Notes under the pieces: generated by a model
The model's input: the letters and a program-made list of their open reading frames with translations, nothing else
What the model was told of the DNA's origin: nothing
The model's database searches: none
Source: an uncultured Bacteroidales bacterium
GTDB lineage: Bacteria > Bacteroidota > Bacteroidia > Bacteroidales > UBA932
NCBI GenBank assembly: GCA_944325495.1
Contig: CALVAD010000009.1
Span: forward strand, 1 to 60,876
DNA length: 60,876 bases
Reading direction: 5' to 3'
Position numbers and translations under genes: made by a program
Shown: one piece after another, positions 16,207 to 26,061 of the stretch
Position numbering within the stretch: position 1 is the stretch's first letter
How the letters are laid out: each line of letters begins with the position of its first letter

Positions 16207-17214
16207 ATGTTCCTCAGACAGCTGCTTTCATTCGCGGCAATGGCCGCGCTGCTGTCTTCCTGCGCGAAGGTGCAGGAAGACAGGGCGGCTGTGCCGGACA
16301 TGTCAGTATGCTATCAGGTTGCAAGCACCACCAAGGCCGCCTCGGCCTATCCCGAGGACAGGCCTTTCGTGTCCTGGGCCTGGTATCTGCCCGACGGCAG
16401 GAGCTGGGCGCAGGACAGCGGTGAAGCGCAGTTGTATATTCCCGGCGAGACCGTGAGCTACGACGGGGCCCTTCAGGCCTGGACCACCGCGACCGCATAC
16501 TACTGGCCCAAGTCCGGTTCCCTGACCTTCATGTCCCTGAGCCCGGCGAATCTTGCAGGAGATGTCTCCTGCTCTCCGGACAAAGGAATTGAGCTCAGCT
16601 TCGATGTGGCCGCCAATCCGGATGTGGACATTATGGTGGCCGACATCGCTGCCGACCAGCGCGCCAATGATGTCCCCACGATATTCCGCCACAAGCTGGC
16701 GAAGGTTGTCAGCTTCACCATGAAGACCGACAGGGACTACGGCACCCTTTTGACAGTCGGAGGCAAGAAATTCACCCTCAACAGGATAAGTTTTGCGGGC
16801 GTCTATACGTCCGGGACATATGTCTCCTGCAATTCCACCGTTTCCGGCCCGAAGGAGGGCTGGAGCGGCCATTCCGGCGGCGGTGACCAGGTCTGGTATG
16901 ACGGAAACGGAATAGAAATCACACACGACGGGACGGCAGTGCGCGGGAATGACGACGCACTTTTCGTCCTGCCGCAAAGCTTCGGTCCGGAAGCGGTGCT
17001 GATTGTAGAATATACGATCGAAACGCACATTGCCGATGCCGAACTGAATCACAAAGAAAAGGTCACCGAGTCGGTCAGCCTTTCGGAGCTGCACTCGTCA
17101 TGGGAGATGAATAGGCAGATAAGGTACAATCTCACCATAGGTCTCGACTCCATTGAATGGGAGGTGTCGGCCGACGAATGGCAGGACAGGGACGGAGGTG
17201 ACATTACGGTATAG
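16207..17214 (+). CDS. fimbrillin family protein
   Basis: A 335-residue lipoprotein with the lipobox at ALLSSC, starting 7 bp after the FimA-like gene. Conserved segments AYPEDRPFVSWAWYL, YYWPKSGSLTFMSLSP, VPTIFRHKLAKVVSF, LPQSFGPEAV and QIRYNLTIGLDSIEW identify it as a fimbrillin and as the counterpart of 6274-7299. GC content returns to the high value of the surroundings. It is probably a minor or accessory subunit. Confidence 0.75.
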   Translation: MFLRQLLSFAAMAALLSSCAKVQEDRAAVPDMSVCYQVASTTKAASAYPEDRPFVSWAWYLPDGRSWAQDSGEAQLYIPGETVSYDGALQAWTTATAYYWPKSGSLTFMSLSPANLAGDVSCSPDKGIELSFDVAANPDVDIMVADIAADQRANDVPTIFRHKLAKVVSFTMKTDRDYGTLLTVGGKKFTLNRISFAGVYTSGTYVSCNSTVSGPKEGWSGHSGGGDQVWYDGNGIEITHDGTAVRGNDDALFVLPQSFGPEAVLIVEYTIETHIADAELNHKEKVTESVSLSELHSSWEMNRQIRYNLTIGLDSIEWEVSADEWQDRDGGDITV

Positions 17215-17228
17215 CGACAGAACAGGAA

Positions 17229-18125
17229 TTGGCACGCTTGCAGATCATATCTCTCATGGTCGCCGCGCTTCTTTCGTGCGGCTCCTGCAGCCGTCGGCTC
17301 AATGAGCCTGATGCGCGGTCCATCGTGTTCGATGTGGCCGTGGCGGCCAACACGAGGGCGTCGTCGGACTTGTCACACCCTGAGGATGTGGACATCGCCG
17401 TAAGGGGCTACTCGCTTCCCGGAGAGGCTTCATGGGCGACGGACAGGGATGACGCGGTGCTGGAGATGGAGGGCGTGAGGGCGGTTCATGCCGGAGGGAG
17501 CATCTGGAAGCCAGAGAACGGGCAGACCTGGCCGGAACGAGGCCGCACGATGACCGTGTTCGCATATTCCCCCTACGGACGGGGTGAATTCGGTGAAGAC
17601 GGCTCGGTCATCTTCCGGAACTATTCGCTTTCGGAAGGACTGGACCCGCTGTATTGCGAGGCCGCCGACAGGCATTACAATTCGCTCGGACGAATCAATC
17701 TCCCTTTCTCCAGGGCGCTCTGTCTCGTTGGTTTCGAGGCGGTCTCCTCGCTCGAGCTCGGGACAGAGCTCCATGTGAAGAAGCTGACGCTCACCGGCAT
17801 ACGTTGCAGCGGGGATTTCAGCTCCCTTCCCGAACCTTCATGGAAGGTGTCCGGGGAGCCCTGTGCCCTTGTCGTCTATGAAGGCGGCGCCGTGCTTTCC
17901 GAAGGGCGCGAAACCCTCGGTTCCGAGGTCTACCTGATACCTCAGGGCGGCAGCATAGGAGTAGAACTCGTGGTCGAGCTTTCCGACGGCACATCGCTGC
18001 GGCAGGACCTTACCCTGAATGCGGAGGCCGGTATCGACTGGGCTCCCGGAAAGCTCTACACCTATACCTTGAAAATCACCCACGACCTGCAGCTCGTCGT
18101 GGAAAAAGCCAGCATTCATGTATAG
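17229..18125 (+). CDS. fimbrillin family protein with a TTG start
   Basis: A 298-residue lipoprotein, counterpart of 5363-6277 (HPEDVDIAVRGYSL, TMTVFAYSPYGRGEF, FSRALCLVGFEAV, WAPGKLYTYTLKI). A start at TTG 17229 gives a signal peptide of normal length (MARLQIISLMVAALLSCGSC). The first ATG, at 17256, would leave only about ten residues before the lipobox cysteine, so TTG is preferred. It ends 8 bp inside the next gene. Confidence 0.72.
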   Translation: MARLQIISLMVAALLSCGSCSRRLNEPDARSIVFDVAVAANTRASSDLSHPEDVDIAVRGYSLPGEASWATDRDDAVLEMEGVRAVHAGGSIWKPENGQTWPERGRTMTVFAYSPYGRGEFGEDGSVIFRNYSLSEGLDPLYCEAADRHYNSLGRINLPFSRALCLVGFEAVSSLELGTELHVKKLTLTGIRCSGDFSSLPEPSWKVSGEPCALVVYEGGAVLSEGRETLGSEVYLIPQGGSIGVELVVELSDGTSLRQDLTLNAEAGIDWAPGKLYTYTLKITHDLQLVVEKASIHV

Positions 18126-19065
18126 CAGATTCATACATACGGCCGCAGCCGGGCTGCTGATGCTCTCCGCCTTCGCCTGCGGGAAGCAGCTTCCTGACGG
18201 CAGCGCCGAAGCTCCAATATCCTTCAGGAGCGGAGTCGCCGTCAAGGCGCTGCTCGACACCGAAGGGCTGAAAGGCGAGACCATAGTGGTAAACGACATG
18301 CATGTGGCCGCGGACGGGACTACGATGCTATATATGTCCGATGTGCCGCTGGAGTACAAGGACGCCGGTTGGACGGCAACCCCGCCCTGCTATTGGACGA
18401 AGGGTGGCCTGCACCGCTTCGCCGCGTATATCAAAGGCCAGCAAGTGTCCTACAGGCAGGAGGATGAGGCATTGGTGTCGGAAGAGATCACTCTCACCGC
18501 AGACGATCAGCCGGACCTGCTCTATGCTTTCGCCGTCCGTGATCTTGACACTTCCACCGAGCCCCATGCCCCAGTGGTTCTGGACTTCCGGCACGCCCTG
18601 GCCGCGATACGCCTGACCATAACCAATATGAAAGAGGACATCGGCGAGCTGAAAGTCAGCGGGTATCGGCTGCAGAACATCGTGACTGGAGCTTCTTTCA
18701 GCGTCACTGCCGCCGATGCCGATGCGGCGGAATACACCATGCAGCCCGCTTCCGACGGCTATACGGCGAACCATGATGTGACGATTCCCCTGAACGGAAG
18801 TCTCACGCTTTATGCCGACGCCGGCGGGGTCGGGACTGACGGCAGCCTGCTGGCATGGCCGCAGGAGGTGAACGGCGGCTCCAGCCCCGTCACGCTTGTT
18901 CTGACTGCGGAATCCGGACAGATCCGCATCCCTCTTTCCACTTCGTCCGTCAGCCGCTGGTATGCGGGCAGGCGCTACAACTACGATATCAACCTCTCCG
19001 ACGATTATATCCGAGTGACCGCGACCGTGCATCCATGGGATATAAGAGACGTGATAATAGACTGA
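18118..19065 (+). CDS. fimbrillin family protein
   Basis: A 315-residue lipoprotein with the cleavage cysteine in LSAFACGK. The segments LDFRHALAAIRLTI and WYAGRRYNYDINL are fimbrillin hallmarks and pair it with 4342-5370 of the left operon. It overlaps the previous gene by 8 bp and is followed 7 bp later by the next, so it is translationally coupled. It is probably a minor subunit. Confidence 0.72.
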   Translation: MYSRFIHTAAAGLLMLSAFACGKQLPDGSAEAPISFRSGVAVKALLDTEGLKGETIVVNDMHVAADGTTMLYMSDVPLEYKDAGWTATPPCYWTKGGLHRFAAYIKGQQVSYRQEDEALVSEEITLTADDQPDLLYAFAVRDLDTSTEPHAPVVLDFRHALAAIRLTITNMKEDIGELKVSGYRLQNIVTGASFSVTAADADAAEYTMQPASDGYTANHDVTIPLNGSLTLYADAGGVGTDGSLLAWPQEVNGGSSPVTLVLTAESGQIRIPLSTSSVSRWYAGRRYNYDINLSDDYIRVTATVHPWDIRDVIID

Positions 19066-19072
19066 CGGCAGC

Positions 19073-20032
19073 ATGAACAGACTTCCCATATACCTGATCC
19101 TGGCGGCTTGCCTCGCCTCCTGCACGAAGACGCCCGTGGAGAACTCCGCCGGCGCCAGCATCTGCTTCATGACGGATCTCGTGAGCGTGAGCGAATCACC
19201 CCTCTCGAAGGCGGAGATAAGCACGGCCGCCGGACGGACAATCTACGTCACGGAGACTATCCATAATATATTCGCAGGCACGGGATGCCAGCTCCCGCAG
19301 GGTACAGGCATCTACAGGACCGGTCAGACGTGGACGTCCGGCCAGGAATACAACTTCTTCGCGTATATGTTTGATGGTGATGGTATTGCTGATATCTCGG
19401 AAAACGGCCGCAAGTTCACTATGACCCAGCCTTCGGTGCTTTCTCCTGACGGAAGCAATTCGGAATTCTCCGACTATCTGCTGTCATATATATACTATGT
19501 GGCCGACGGTGCGTCGAAACCTCTCGTGACCTTCGAGATGGTGCATGCCACCGCCGCCGTGGAACTCTATCTGGTGAAACCCGCCGGTGCGGCCGAGACG
19601 GAAGTGCTCTCCGCAACTATGTCGGGAGTGAGCACTGAAGCTGTTTATTTGGCCAATGACCATACCGGAGCCAATATCAGCTGGGCTGTGGACAGGACCG
19701 GAGCCACAACGGACTACAGCAGGAGCAACACCGATTACCGCGCTCCTGAAATCGGCGCCGACGGCTCCTATTTCCCGGACGGAAGCCTCTATTTCTCTTT
19801 CCTTGCGTGCCAGCAGCCGGTCGACCCCGTGACGATTGAGGTCAGATTCTCGGTGGCCGGTGACAGGGAATACACGGTCGAATTCCCTCTGGATCAGGTC
19901 GAGGGCGTACCCTACTGGATGCCCGGCACCAAGACCAGGTATGCGGTGGTGCTCGACAGTGAGGCCCGCCTCTACGGAAGCATAGAGGACTGGAAGGACG
20001 GAGGTGAAATGGAAGGCAGTCTCGTACCCTAA
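19073..20032 (+). CDS. fimbrillin family protein
   Basis: A 319-residue lipoprotein with the lipobox at CLASC. The N-terminal domain contains WTSGQEYNFFAYMFDGDG and VTFEMVHATAAVELYLV, and the C-terminal strand is WMPGTKTRYAVVLDSE; all fit the fimbrillin fold. I find no clear counterpart in the left operon, where a FimB/Mfa2-like gene stands at the corresponding place. It is probably an accessory subunit near the tip. Confidence 0.68.
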   Translation: MNRLPIYLILAACLASCTKTPVENSAGASICFMTDLVSVSESPLSKAEISTAAGRTIYVTETIHNIFAGTGCQLPQGTGIYRTGQTWTSGQEYNFFAYMFDGDGIADISENGRKFTMTQPSVLSPDGSNSEFSDYLLSYIYYVADGASKPLVTFEMVHATAAVELYLVKPAGAAETEVLSATMSGVSTEAVYLANDHTGANISWAVDRTGATTDYSRSNTDYRAPEIGADGSYFPDGSLYFSFLACQQPVDPVTIEVRFSVAGDREYTVEFPLDQVEGVPYWMPGTKTRYAVVLDSEARLYGSIEDWKDGGEMEGSLVP

Positions 20033-20044
20033 ACAATTGCAAGC

Positions 20045-23000
20045 ATGAAGATCCGTACGACAATACTGTTGATTGCCCTTCCGGCCCTGCTGGCCGGATG
20101 TGTGCGCGGCATCGAGCCCGAGGAGAATTCGATGCGGGTGAAACTCAACGCCGGCATAGCCATGTCTCCCGTGGCCACGAAGGCCGGAGGCCCCTACGAC
20201 GCCGATTCGCCGGAACAGCTCGATATCAGTATGCTCCGCATGGAGAACGGCGTCGCCGGCAGCCCGCTTTCCGCCACGCTCGGCTCTCCGGATCCCGCGA
20301 ACGGGTACCTGCGCCCCATTTCCTTCGATACGCACCAGTTCTTCCCGGACAGGACTACCGAACTCGGCTTCATAGGCTGGTATCCTTCAGCTGCGGCCTA
20401 CTCGGTTAAGGACGGAACTCATACCCTGTCCTATGATGATATTCCAGGCGATACCGACATGATGGTCAGCAGCTATGTGAGCGGCAGCTTCGAGAGCGGC
20501 ATTCCGCCCACCGTGTTCTCCCATGCCCTGTGCCAGTATACGGTAAGCGTCTATGCCGTGGACGAGGACGCCCGGAAGCAGTGGGAGGATGAATACGGAA
20601 ATATCGCCGGCGTCAGCATCTCCAATCTGCCTGTCGCCCTCTCCGTCGACTTGAAGACGTCGGCCGACGCCGTGACCTCCATAAGCTACGAAGGAGGTCC
20701 GCGCGGATATGAAGTATATTCCGGCTCTTTCGAAATCCCTGTCGGCGAGTCTGGGAAGACCGGAATCGGGAATGTGGTGATGGCCGCTCCGGCTCTTGAG
20801 AACGCCCTGACCGTCACCGTGACGTTCAAGAAGACCGGCGGCGCAGGCGAGGCTCTGACAAAGAAGATAGTAATGTCGCGCAATTTCAAGGCCGGCTACC
20901 GTTACGGACTGACACTCAGGTTCTCACATAACGGCCTGATCGAACCCGTCTCCGCTGTCGAGGATTGGGAGAATGTCGATGCAGGCGTAGGCCTCGGGGA
21001 TGGCAAGACCTACTACAACCTTTCATCCAACGGCACCGCGAACTGCTATATAGTGTCATCGGCCAACGTCTCCTACTGCTTTGACTGCACCGTCAAAGGC
21101 AACGGAGTGAATACTGTCACGGACTACAGGGGCAATGTCTACCGCTTGCCCGATACGGAGGTCTCGCTCCAGCCTGACCGCCTGGAGATTCTGAGGTCAT
21201 ACGCAGTGCTGAAGAGGGACGGTTCTCGGTTCACCGCGGTTCCGGAAGATGACAGAAGCAATCCGGAACTGATGCTGAGCCTGGACTATGACACTCCCCA
21301 TGAGGGCAAGGCGATGTTCACTCTCAAGGGCAACCCCTCCAATCCGGAGGATTATTCCCTGCAGTACAAGGGCAATGTGCTCATAGGGGCGTTCAGCGGG
21401 GAGACCCTGCTCTGGTCTTGGCATATCTGGATTACCGACAGGCCGGACACCCAGGGCTACGGCAACGGATATTCGTCGCTCGACAGGAATCTCGGGGCCG
21501 TGGACGATGACCCGGAGAACGCGGCGGCTTTCGCGGAAGATGACGAACTTGGGAAAGTGCTTGCCACGGGTTTCTATTACCAGTGGGGACGGAAGGACCC
21601 CCTTTCGCGCTACGATGTCGACCCTCTCATGAATCTCGGCTACATGGACTATCAGCATCAGGGACTTGCAAGCATGGCCGAGGCGCACAGGAATCCGAGG
21701 GTCATGTTCTATGACGCGGGCTCCAACGACTGGACAAGCGATGCCGACGACCATCTCTGGGGTTATGCCAACCAGCGCGACAACGTGGTGAAGACCCTCT
21801 ATGACCCCTGTCCTCCCGGCTACAGGGTTCCGGACACCAAGGTATGGACGGAGAGCGCGCAGTATGAGCTGGAACAGCATGAGACTTACGGCCATGAGAC
21901 TTACGGCTATGTCTTCGACATAGACGGTAACCAGAAGATATTCTATCCTCGGACTAATTATCTCGGCTATGACGGGGAGGATATCTCGCTGATGACTTAC
22001 GAAAAGCCGGGCGGCATGCCGTATATCTACCTGAATTCCGCGCGGCCGCATATCTGCAGTGATTTCACAGGGGAGGCGGGAACGACCCCCGAGCACGAGT
22101 CTCTGGCCCATCATTTCGTGTTCAGCCTCGACATGCAGGACAGCGGCGACTATATCCCCTATGAAAAGGACAAGGCCGGCGCGAGGGCCAATGCCATGCC
22201 CGTGCGATGCATCTCCGAGAACGCGGCTCCGGCTACCACCGACCTCTCAAAGGTGCAGACGGCCAATTGCTACATGGTCTCCAAGAACGGCTACTTCAAG
22301 TTCAGGGCGAACCGGCGCGGAAACGGGGTCGGGTCGTTCAATAGCTACATCTCAAAGAATAATGTACTTTACAATGTCCTTGTCGATATTTCCGGAGGAC
22401 TCAATCCCGAAATAGAGACGGACAGCGACTATCACGTGGACGTGCTCTGGTGGCAGGGCGAGCTTGACGGGACTTGGAACGATCTTGTGCAGGATTTTGA
22501 AAACGGAAGCGAGGAAATCGCCTCCAGGGTGCCTCTGGTGATGGTCGACGGGGGTAGGCTCGATGACGACGGCTATGCCTATTTCTATGTCCGTGAGGGC
22601 CTTGACACCTACGGCAATGTAGGCCTGGCCCTCTACGACGGGAACGGCAGGATAGTCTGGACCTGGCATATCTGGTTCATCGCCAACGAGCGGAACGCCC
22701 TGCTCGGAGACTATCTGGTGATGTCGAGGAACCTCGGCGCAACCTATACGCCTTACGATGTCGCCGGCAACTTCAATATGGGAGACAGGATCGAGGAGAC
22801 CTACGGCTTCTATTACCAGTGGGGCCGCAAGGACCCTCTGTTCGGTCCGGGAAAATGGTTCAGGAAGAATGCTGACGGCTCCTGGGAGCTTAAGGACTGG
22901 AGCAACGAGCCGGACCGGGCTCCAGCCACGACTCTCAGCGCATCCATGGAGGAGCCTCTGGTGTTCCGCACGAGTGATACGGAGAATCAGTGGCAGACTA

Positions 23001-23521
23001 CCTTCACTCCGGGAACCGCTGACATTCAGGAGGCACGTAATTTCTGGGGTTATGTCGGGCGTCAGGATGGAGGACAGAATTTCATCAAGACCATGTACGA
23101 CCCCTGCCCGCCCGGATACAGGGTGATCAATAACCTGTCTTTTGAAAGCGCAGGCCTCTGCCATCGGGTCGAAGAGGACTGGTATAGTTTGACATTCAAT
23201 TCTTATTCTCGCGAAGAAGGCGGAATAAGAGTTGATGATACGAATAGCATGAGATCATCGTTCAGCCCAGGAAACGCTGTTGCAAATGTGCTGTGGCTTC
23301 CGTCTTCCGGGTGGATCAATCAGTCCGGCTCCTATGATGGTATAGGCGGCCACGGATATTTGAATTCCGCGACCCCGAATGCTATGGGCGAGAAGATGCG
23401 TGAGTTTGAATGGGGGTGGTATCAGGAGAATCAGTGGCCATATGACACTTATTATGGAATCCGGCAATTCAGTCAGCACAATCATCTTGGGGCCCGTCCC
23501 GTCCGCTGCCAGAAAGAGTAA
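20045..23521 (+). CDS. fimbrial tip-type protein with two FISUMP domains
   Basis: A 1,158-residue lipoprotein (lipobox LPALLAGC). Residues of about 20-310 form a fimbrillin-like N-terminal region. Two related blocks follow, about 330-720 and 735-1158, each opening with a TANCY(I/M)VS strand, passing through W(S/T)WHIW(I/F), YYQWGRKDPL and YDPCPPGYRV, and closing with ARPVRC or MPVRC. These are features of the FISUMP/DUF1566 family, whose fold is related to C-type-lectin-like domains. The protein is therefore a plausible adhesive tip with two binding modules made by internal duplication. Ligand unknown. Confidence 0.75.
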   Translation: MKIRTTILLIALPALLAGCVRGIEPEENSMRVKLNAGIAMSPVATKAGGPYDADSPEQLDISMLRMENGVAGSPLSATLGSPDPANGYLRPISFDTHQFFPDRTTELGFIGWYPSAAAYSVKDGTHTLSYDDIPGDTDMMVSSYVSGSFESGIPPTVFSHALCQYTVSVYAVDEDARKQWEDEYGNIAGVSISNLPVALSVDLKTSADAVTSISYEGGPRGYEVYSGSFEIPVGESGKTGIGNVVMAAPALENALTVTVTFKKTGGAGEALTKKIVMSRNFKAGYRYGLTLRFSHNGLIEPVSAVEDWENVDAGVGLGDGKTYYNLSSNGTANCYIVSSANVSYCFDCTVKGNGVNTVTDYRGNVYRLPDTEVSLQPDRLEILRSYAVLKRDGSRFTAVPEDDRSNPELMLSLDYDTPHEGKAMFTLKGNPSNPEDYSLQYKGNVLIGAFSGETLLWSWHIWITDRPDTQGYGNGYSSLDRNLGAVDDDPENAAAFAEDDELGKVLATGFYYQWGRKDPLSRYDVDPLMNLGYMDYQHQGLASMAEAHRNPRVMFYDAGSNDWTSDADDHLWGYANQRDNVVKTLYDPCPPGYRVPDTKVWTESAQYELEQHETYGHETYGYVFDIDGNQKIFYPRTNYLGYDGEDISLMTYEKPGGMPYIYLNSARPHICSDFTGEAGTTPEHESLAHHFVFSLDMQDSGDYIPYEKDKAGARANAMPVRCISENAAPATTDLSKVQTANCYMVSKNGYFKFRANRRGNGVGSFNSYISKNNVLYNVLVDISGGLNPEIETDSDYHVDVLWWQGELDGTWNDLVQDFENGSEEIASRVPLVMVDGGRLDDDGYAYFYVREGLDTYGNVGLALYDGNGRIVWTWHIWFIANERNALLGDYLVMSRNLGATYTPYDVAGNFNMGDRIEETYGFYYQWGRKDPLFGPGKWFRKNADGSWELKDWSNEPDRAPATTLSASMEEPLVFRTSDTENQWQTTFTPGTADIQEARNFWGYVGRQDGGQNFIKTMYDPCPPGYRVINNLSFESAGLCHRVEEDWYSLTFNSYSREEGGIRVDDTNSMRSSFSPGNAVANVLWLPSSGWINQSGSYDGIGGHGYLNSATPNAMGEKMREFEWGWYQENQWPYDTYYGIRQFSQHNHLGARPVRCQKE

Positions 23522-23528
23522 TTGAAAT

Positions 23529-25925
23529 ATGAGAGAAATGAGACATGGCATAACATATATGGCATTTTCCGCGCTGCTGCTGGTTTCGGCATGTGCGGAA
23601 AGGGCGCTTCCGCTTCCCGCTCCGTCCGGTGGCGGTCCGGGTTCCGCTATGGACGTGCTCTGCTATACCGGCACCGATGCGTCCTCTTCCTTCCCGGCAT
23701 CGAAGTCGCTGATCTGGTCGACCTCGGCCATGACCCTCGATGCGAACTTCATAAGAATCGATGACTCCCTGCCATACGATGCCGGTTCAGCCTATCCCCC
23801 GCTGTCGGAAGCCGGCATAGTGGAGGCCTCGGTCTATGCCCCGTCGGACCTCACTGCGGCCGGACAGGCGCTCAGGAGTACGGCTTTCACTCCCAGCCAG
23901 CATTATGAGATAGAGATAGACGCTCCTGACACGGCCGATCCTGACACGGCCTTCTACAAGACCAGGATGGTCGGCTGGTACCCCCGCACCTGCGTGCTTC
24001 CCCGGGAGGAGAACGGCCAGGCATCTTCGACCGCCAAATTCAGCGACCCTGACTTCGCGGACAACTTCTATAGCGACGAAAGTTCCACCGGCATAACTTT
24101 CCTCGGGAAGCTTGACGGGCAGACCGACATCATGGTCAGCGACATGAGGGAGGGCATGCGCATCAGCGAGGTGTTCCGCAACGGAGAACCGACGGCTGCC
24201 CCGCCTTTCGGCCACAAGGAGTCCGAATACTCCAATTTTTTCACCTTCAGGCATTATCTTTCCGCCGTCAGAATCTACATCAGCTGCGATAACATAGACC
24301 TAAGCCTGCTTTCGTGGGGCGAGATCCGCAACGTCGTATTCCCCGACCAGCCCACCACGGTGACGGTAAGGCTTCCTGAAAAACCCGGCGACTTCGGCGA
24401 GGTCGTCGACGGCTCATGGGCCGACCCTGCCGACATGAACATCATCACGACCCCTATCGACGGTGAGAGCGGCGAGACGGTCAGCTTCCCCGTATCCCTG
24501 GTGGATGACATAAACGGCAGCATCGACGGTGAAATCTATCTCGGCTACATCCTCGTGCGTCCCGATGTCGCCACCAAGTTCGAGATTCATACCGATGCCG
24601 GTATCTTCGGACTCGAGATACCGGTCAGCCACACCGAATCCGGCGGCACCGAGAGGAAATTGCTGGAAGCGGGCAAGATATACAATATCAACGTGGATGT
24701 GAACACGGACGGCGAACTTGCGGTGTTCATCAAGAACGACGACGACAAGAAATTCAGGGACCTGTCGCCCTGGAATGTAGCCCAGGGCCGCTTCGAGACT
24801 GCCAACTGCTATCTTATCAACCCCCTCGACGACGTCGACTCCCCAGGCGAGCCTGCCTGCAGCGGCTATTTCTTCAACGCCATGCAGGCCGGCAACGGCG
24901 ACAAGGGGCTGCTGAACGTGGCGAACAGGGACCTCTATCCCGATGGAACGGCGGAACTGAGGCCCGTATCCGCGAGCATACTCTTCCAGACCCGGGCCAA
25001 CACGATACGCAATGTGGAGCTCATCGACGGTCATGTGCGCTTTGAGCTCAACGAGCAGTGCTATGCCGAGACCAATCCTCTGCAGGCCAACGCGGTGATA
25101 GCCGTCCACGACGCGGCAGGCAACATCCTGTGGTCATGGCTGATATGGATCACCCAGGAGGCTAAGGATGTGAAATTCAATAATGGTACACGGGAGTTCT
25201 CCCTGCTCAACATGAATCTGGGAGCCAATACCGCCCTGCCGGGAAACAACCCTCTGGCGACATACGGCCTGTATTACCAGTGGGGCCGCAAGGATCCTTC
25301 TCCCCGTCCGCCGACGGCGGATTTCAGCATGAAGAGCATGGAGACGATAGAGTTCTACGGGCCCAACGGCGAGCCGGTCAACTATGTGTCGGAGTTCTCG
25401 TCCGACCAGAACACCATAGAGGACAGCGCGAGGAACCCCCTGCTCCTGATGGACCAGAACATCCAGGGGCCGGACTATGCCTTTGACTGGTTATATTACG
25501 AGATAGACCAGCTGTGGGGAGAGAGCGTAAAGACGGTCTATGACCCCTGTCCCTACGGCTATAAGGTTCCGGCGGATGAGCTTGAAACGCTGTTCAATTA
25601 TGCCCGTTCAGGATACGCCGGATATAATATCTCCACTTATGGGGTAAGCATCGGAGGCGGCGGTCTTGACGGGGAAATCTACTTCCCCTTCGCAGGTTGG
25701 AAAGGCTATGAGTCTGGTGTGCCCGACAAGGGACATCCCTGGCAGAGCGTCGGCACGGTGGGTGACTATCACGATGCGCGCATACGTCCGGACAAGCATA
25801 GGACTTCCAACCGTATCAGTGCGAATAATGGCGTTTGGAATACATCGTTGGAGTATTCTGCAAGTTCTGCCAACCGCACCAGCGCCGCTCCCGTCCGCTG
25901 CGTCCGCTACGCCGGCGAGCCGTAG
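23529..25925 (+). CDS. fimbrial tip-type protein with one FISUMP domain
   Basis: A 798-residue lipoprotein, last gene of the right operon, with the lipobox at LLVSAC. The first 400 residues are fimbrillin-like (KTRMVGWYPRT, FTFRHYLSAVRIYIS). Residues from about 415 carry one block of the kind duplicated in the gene before it (TANCYLIN, WSWLIWITQ, YYQWGRKDPSP, YDPCPYGYKVP, APVRCVRY). The start at 23529 gives an n-region of normal length. Two neighbouring tip-like genes suggest alternative or stacked tips. Strong terminator about 75 bp downstream. Confidence 0.75.
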   Translation: MREMRHGITYMAFSALLLVSACAERALPLPAPSGGGPGSAMDVLCYTGTDASSSFPASKSLIWSTSAMTLDANFIRIDDSLPYDAGSAYPPLSEAGIVEASVYAPSDLTAAGQALRSTAFTPSQHYEIEIDAPDTADPDTAFYKTRMVGWYPRTCVLPREENGQASSTAKFSDPDFADNFYSDESSTGITFLGKLDGQTDIMVSDMREGMRISEVFRNGEPTAAPPFGHKESEYSNFFTFRHYLSAVRIYISCDNIDLSLLSWGEIRNVVFPDQPTTVTVRLPEKPGDFGEVVDGSWADPADMNIITTPIDGESGETVSFPVSLVDDINGSIDGEIYLGYILVRPDVATKFEIHTDAGIFGLEIPVSHTESGGTERKLLEAGKIYNINVDVNTDGELAVFIKNDDDKKFRDLSPWNVAQGRFETANCYLINPLDDVDSPGEPACSGYFFNAMQAGNGDKGLLNVANRDLYPDGTAELRPVSASILFQTRANTIRNVELIDGHVRFELNEQCYAETNPLQANAVIAVHDAAGNILWSWLIWITQEAKDVKFNNGTREFSLLNMNLGANTALPGNNPLATYGLYYQWGRKDPSPRPPTADFSMKSMETIEFYGPNGEPVNYVSEFSSDQNTIEDSARNPLLLMDQNIQGPDYAFDWLYYEIDQLWGESVKTVYDPCPYGYKVPADELETLFNYARSGYAGYNISTYGVSIGGGGLDGEIYFPFAGWKGYESGVPDKGHPWQSVGTVGDYHDARIRPDKHRTSNRISANNGVWNTSLEYSASSANRTSAAPVRCVRYAGEP

Positions 25926-26000
25926 CTCATTTCTGCGGGGTGATGCATCATTTCCTGCGGCTATGCACCTGAACGGCCATACCAGCGGTCAGACTTTAAT

Positions 26001-26039
26001 GAAAAACCCGGGATCTTCATCGAAGGTCCCGGGTTTTTC
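26001..26039. terminator. strong bidirectional terminator
   Basis: A 13-bp perfect stem, GAAAAACCCGGGA with TCCCGGGTTTTTC, with a further CTTC/GAAG pairing in the loop, and A/T runs on both sides. It serves the right fimbrial operon and the convergent carboxyltransferase gene, and so forms the right boundary of the fimbrial island. Confidence 0.9.
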
Positions 26040-26061
26040 TATATGACGCAGCTTGCGCCGT

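Noticed and set aside
12152-26000. Prophage or integrative conjugative element around the integrase
   Set aside because: No structural phage, relaxase, transfer or mobilisation genes are present, and every neighbour is a fimbrial gene.
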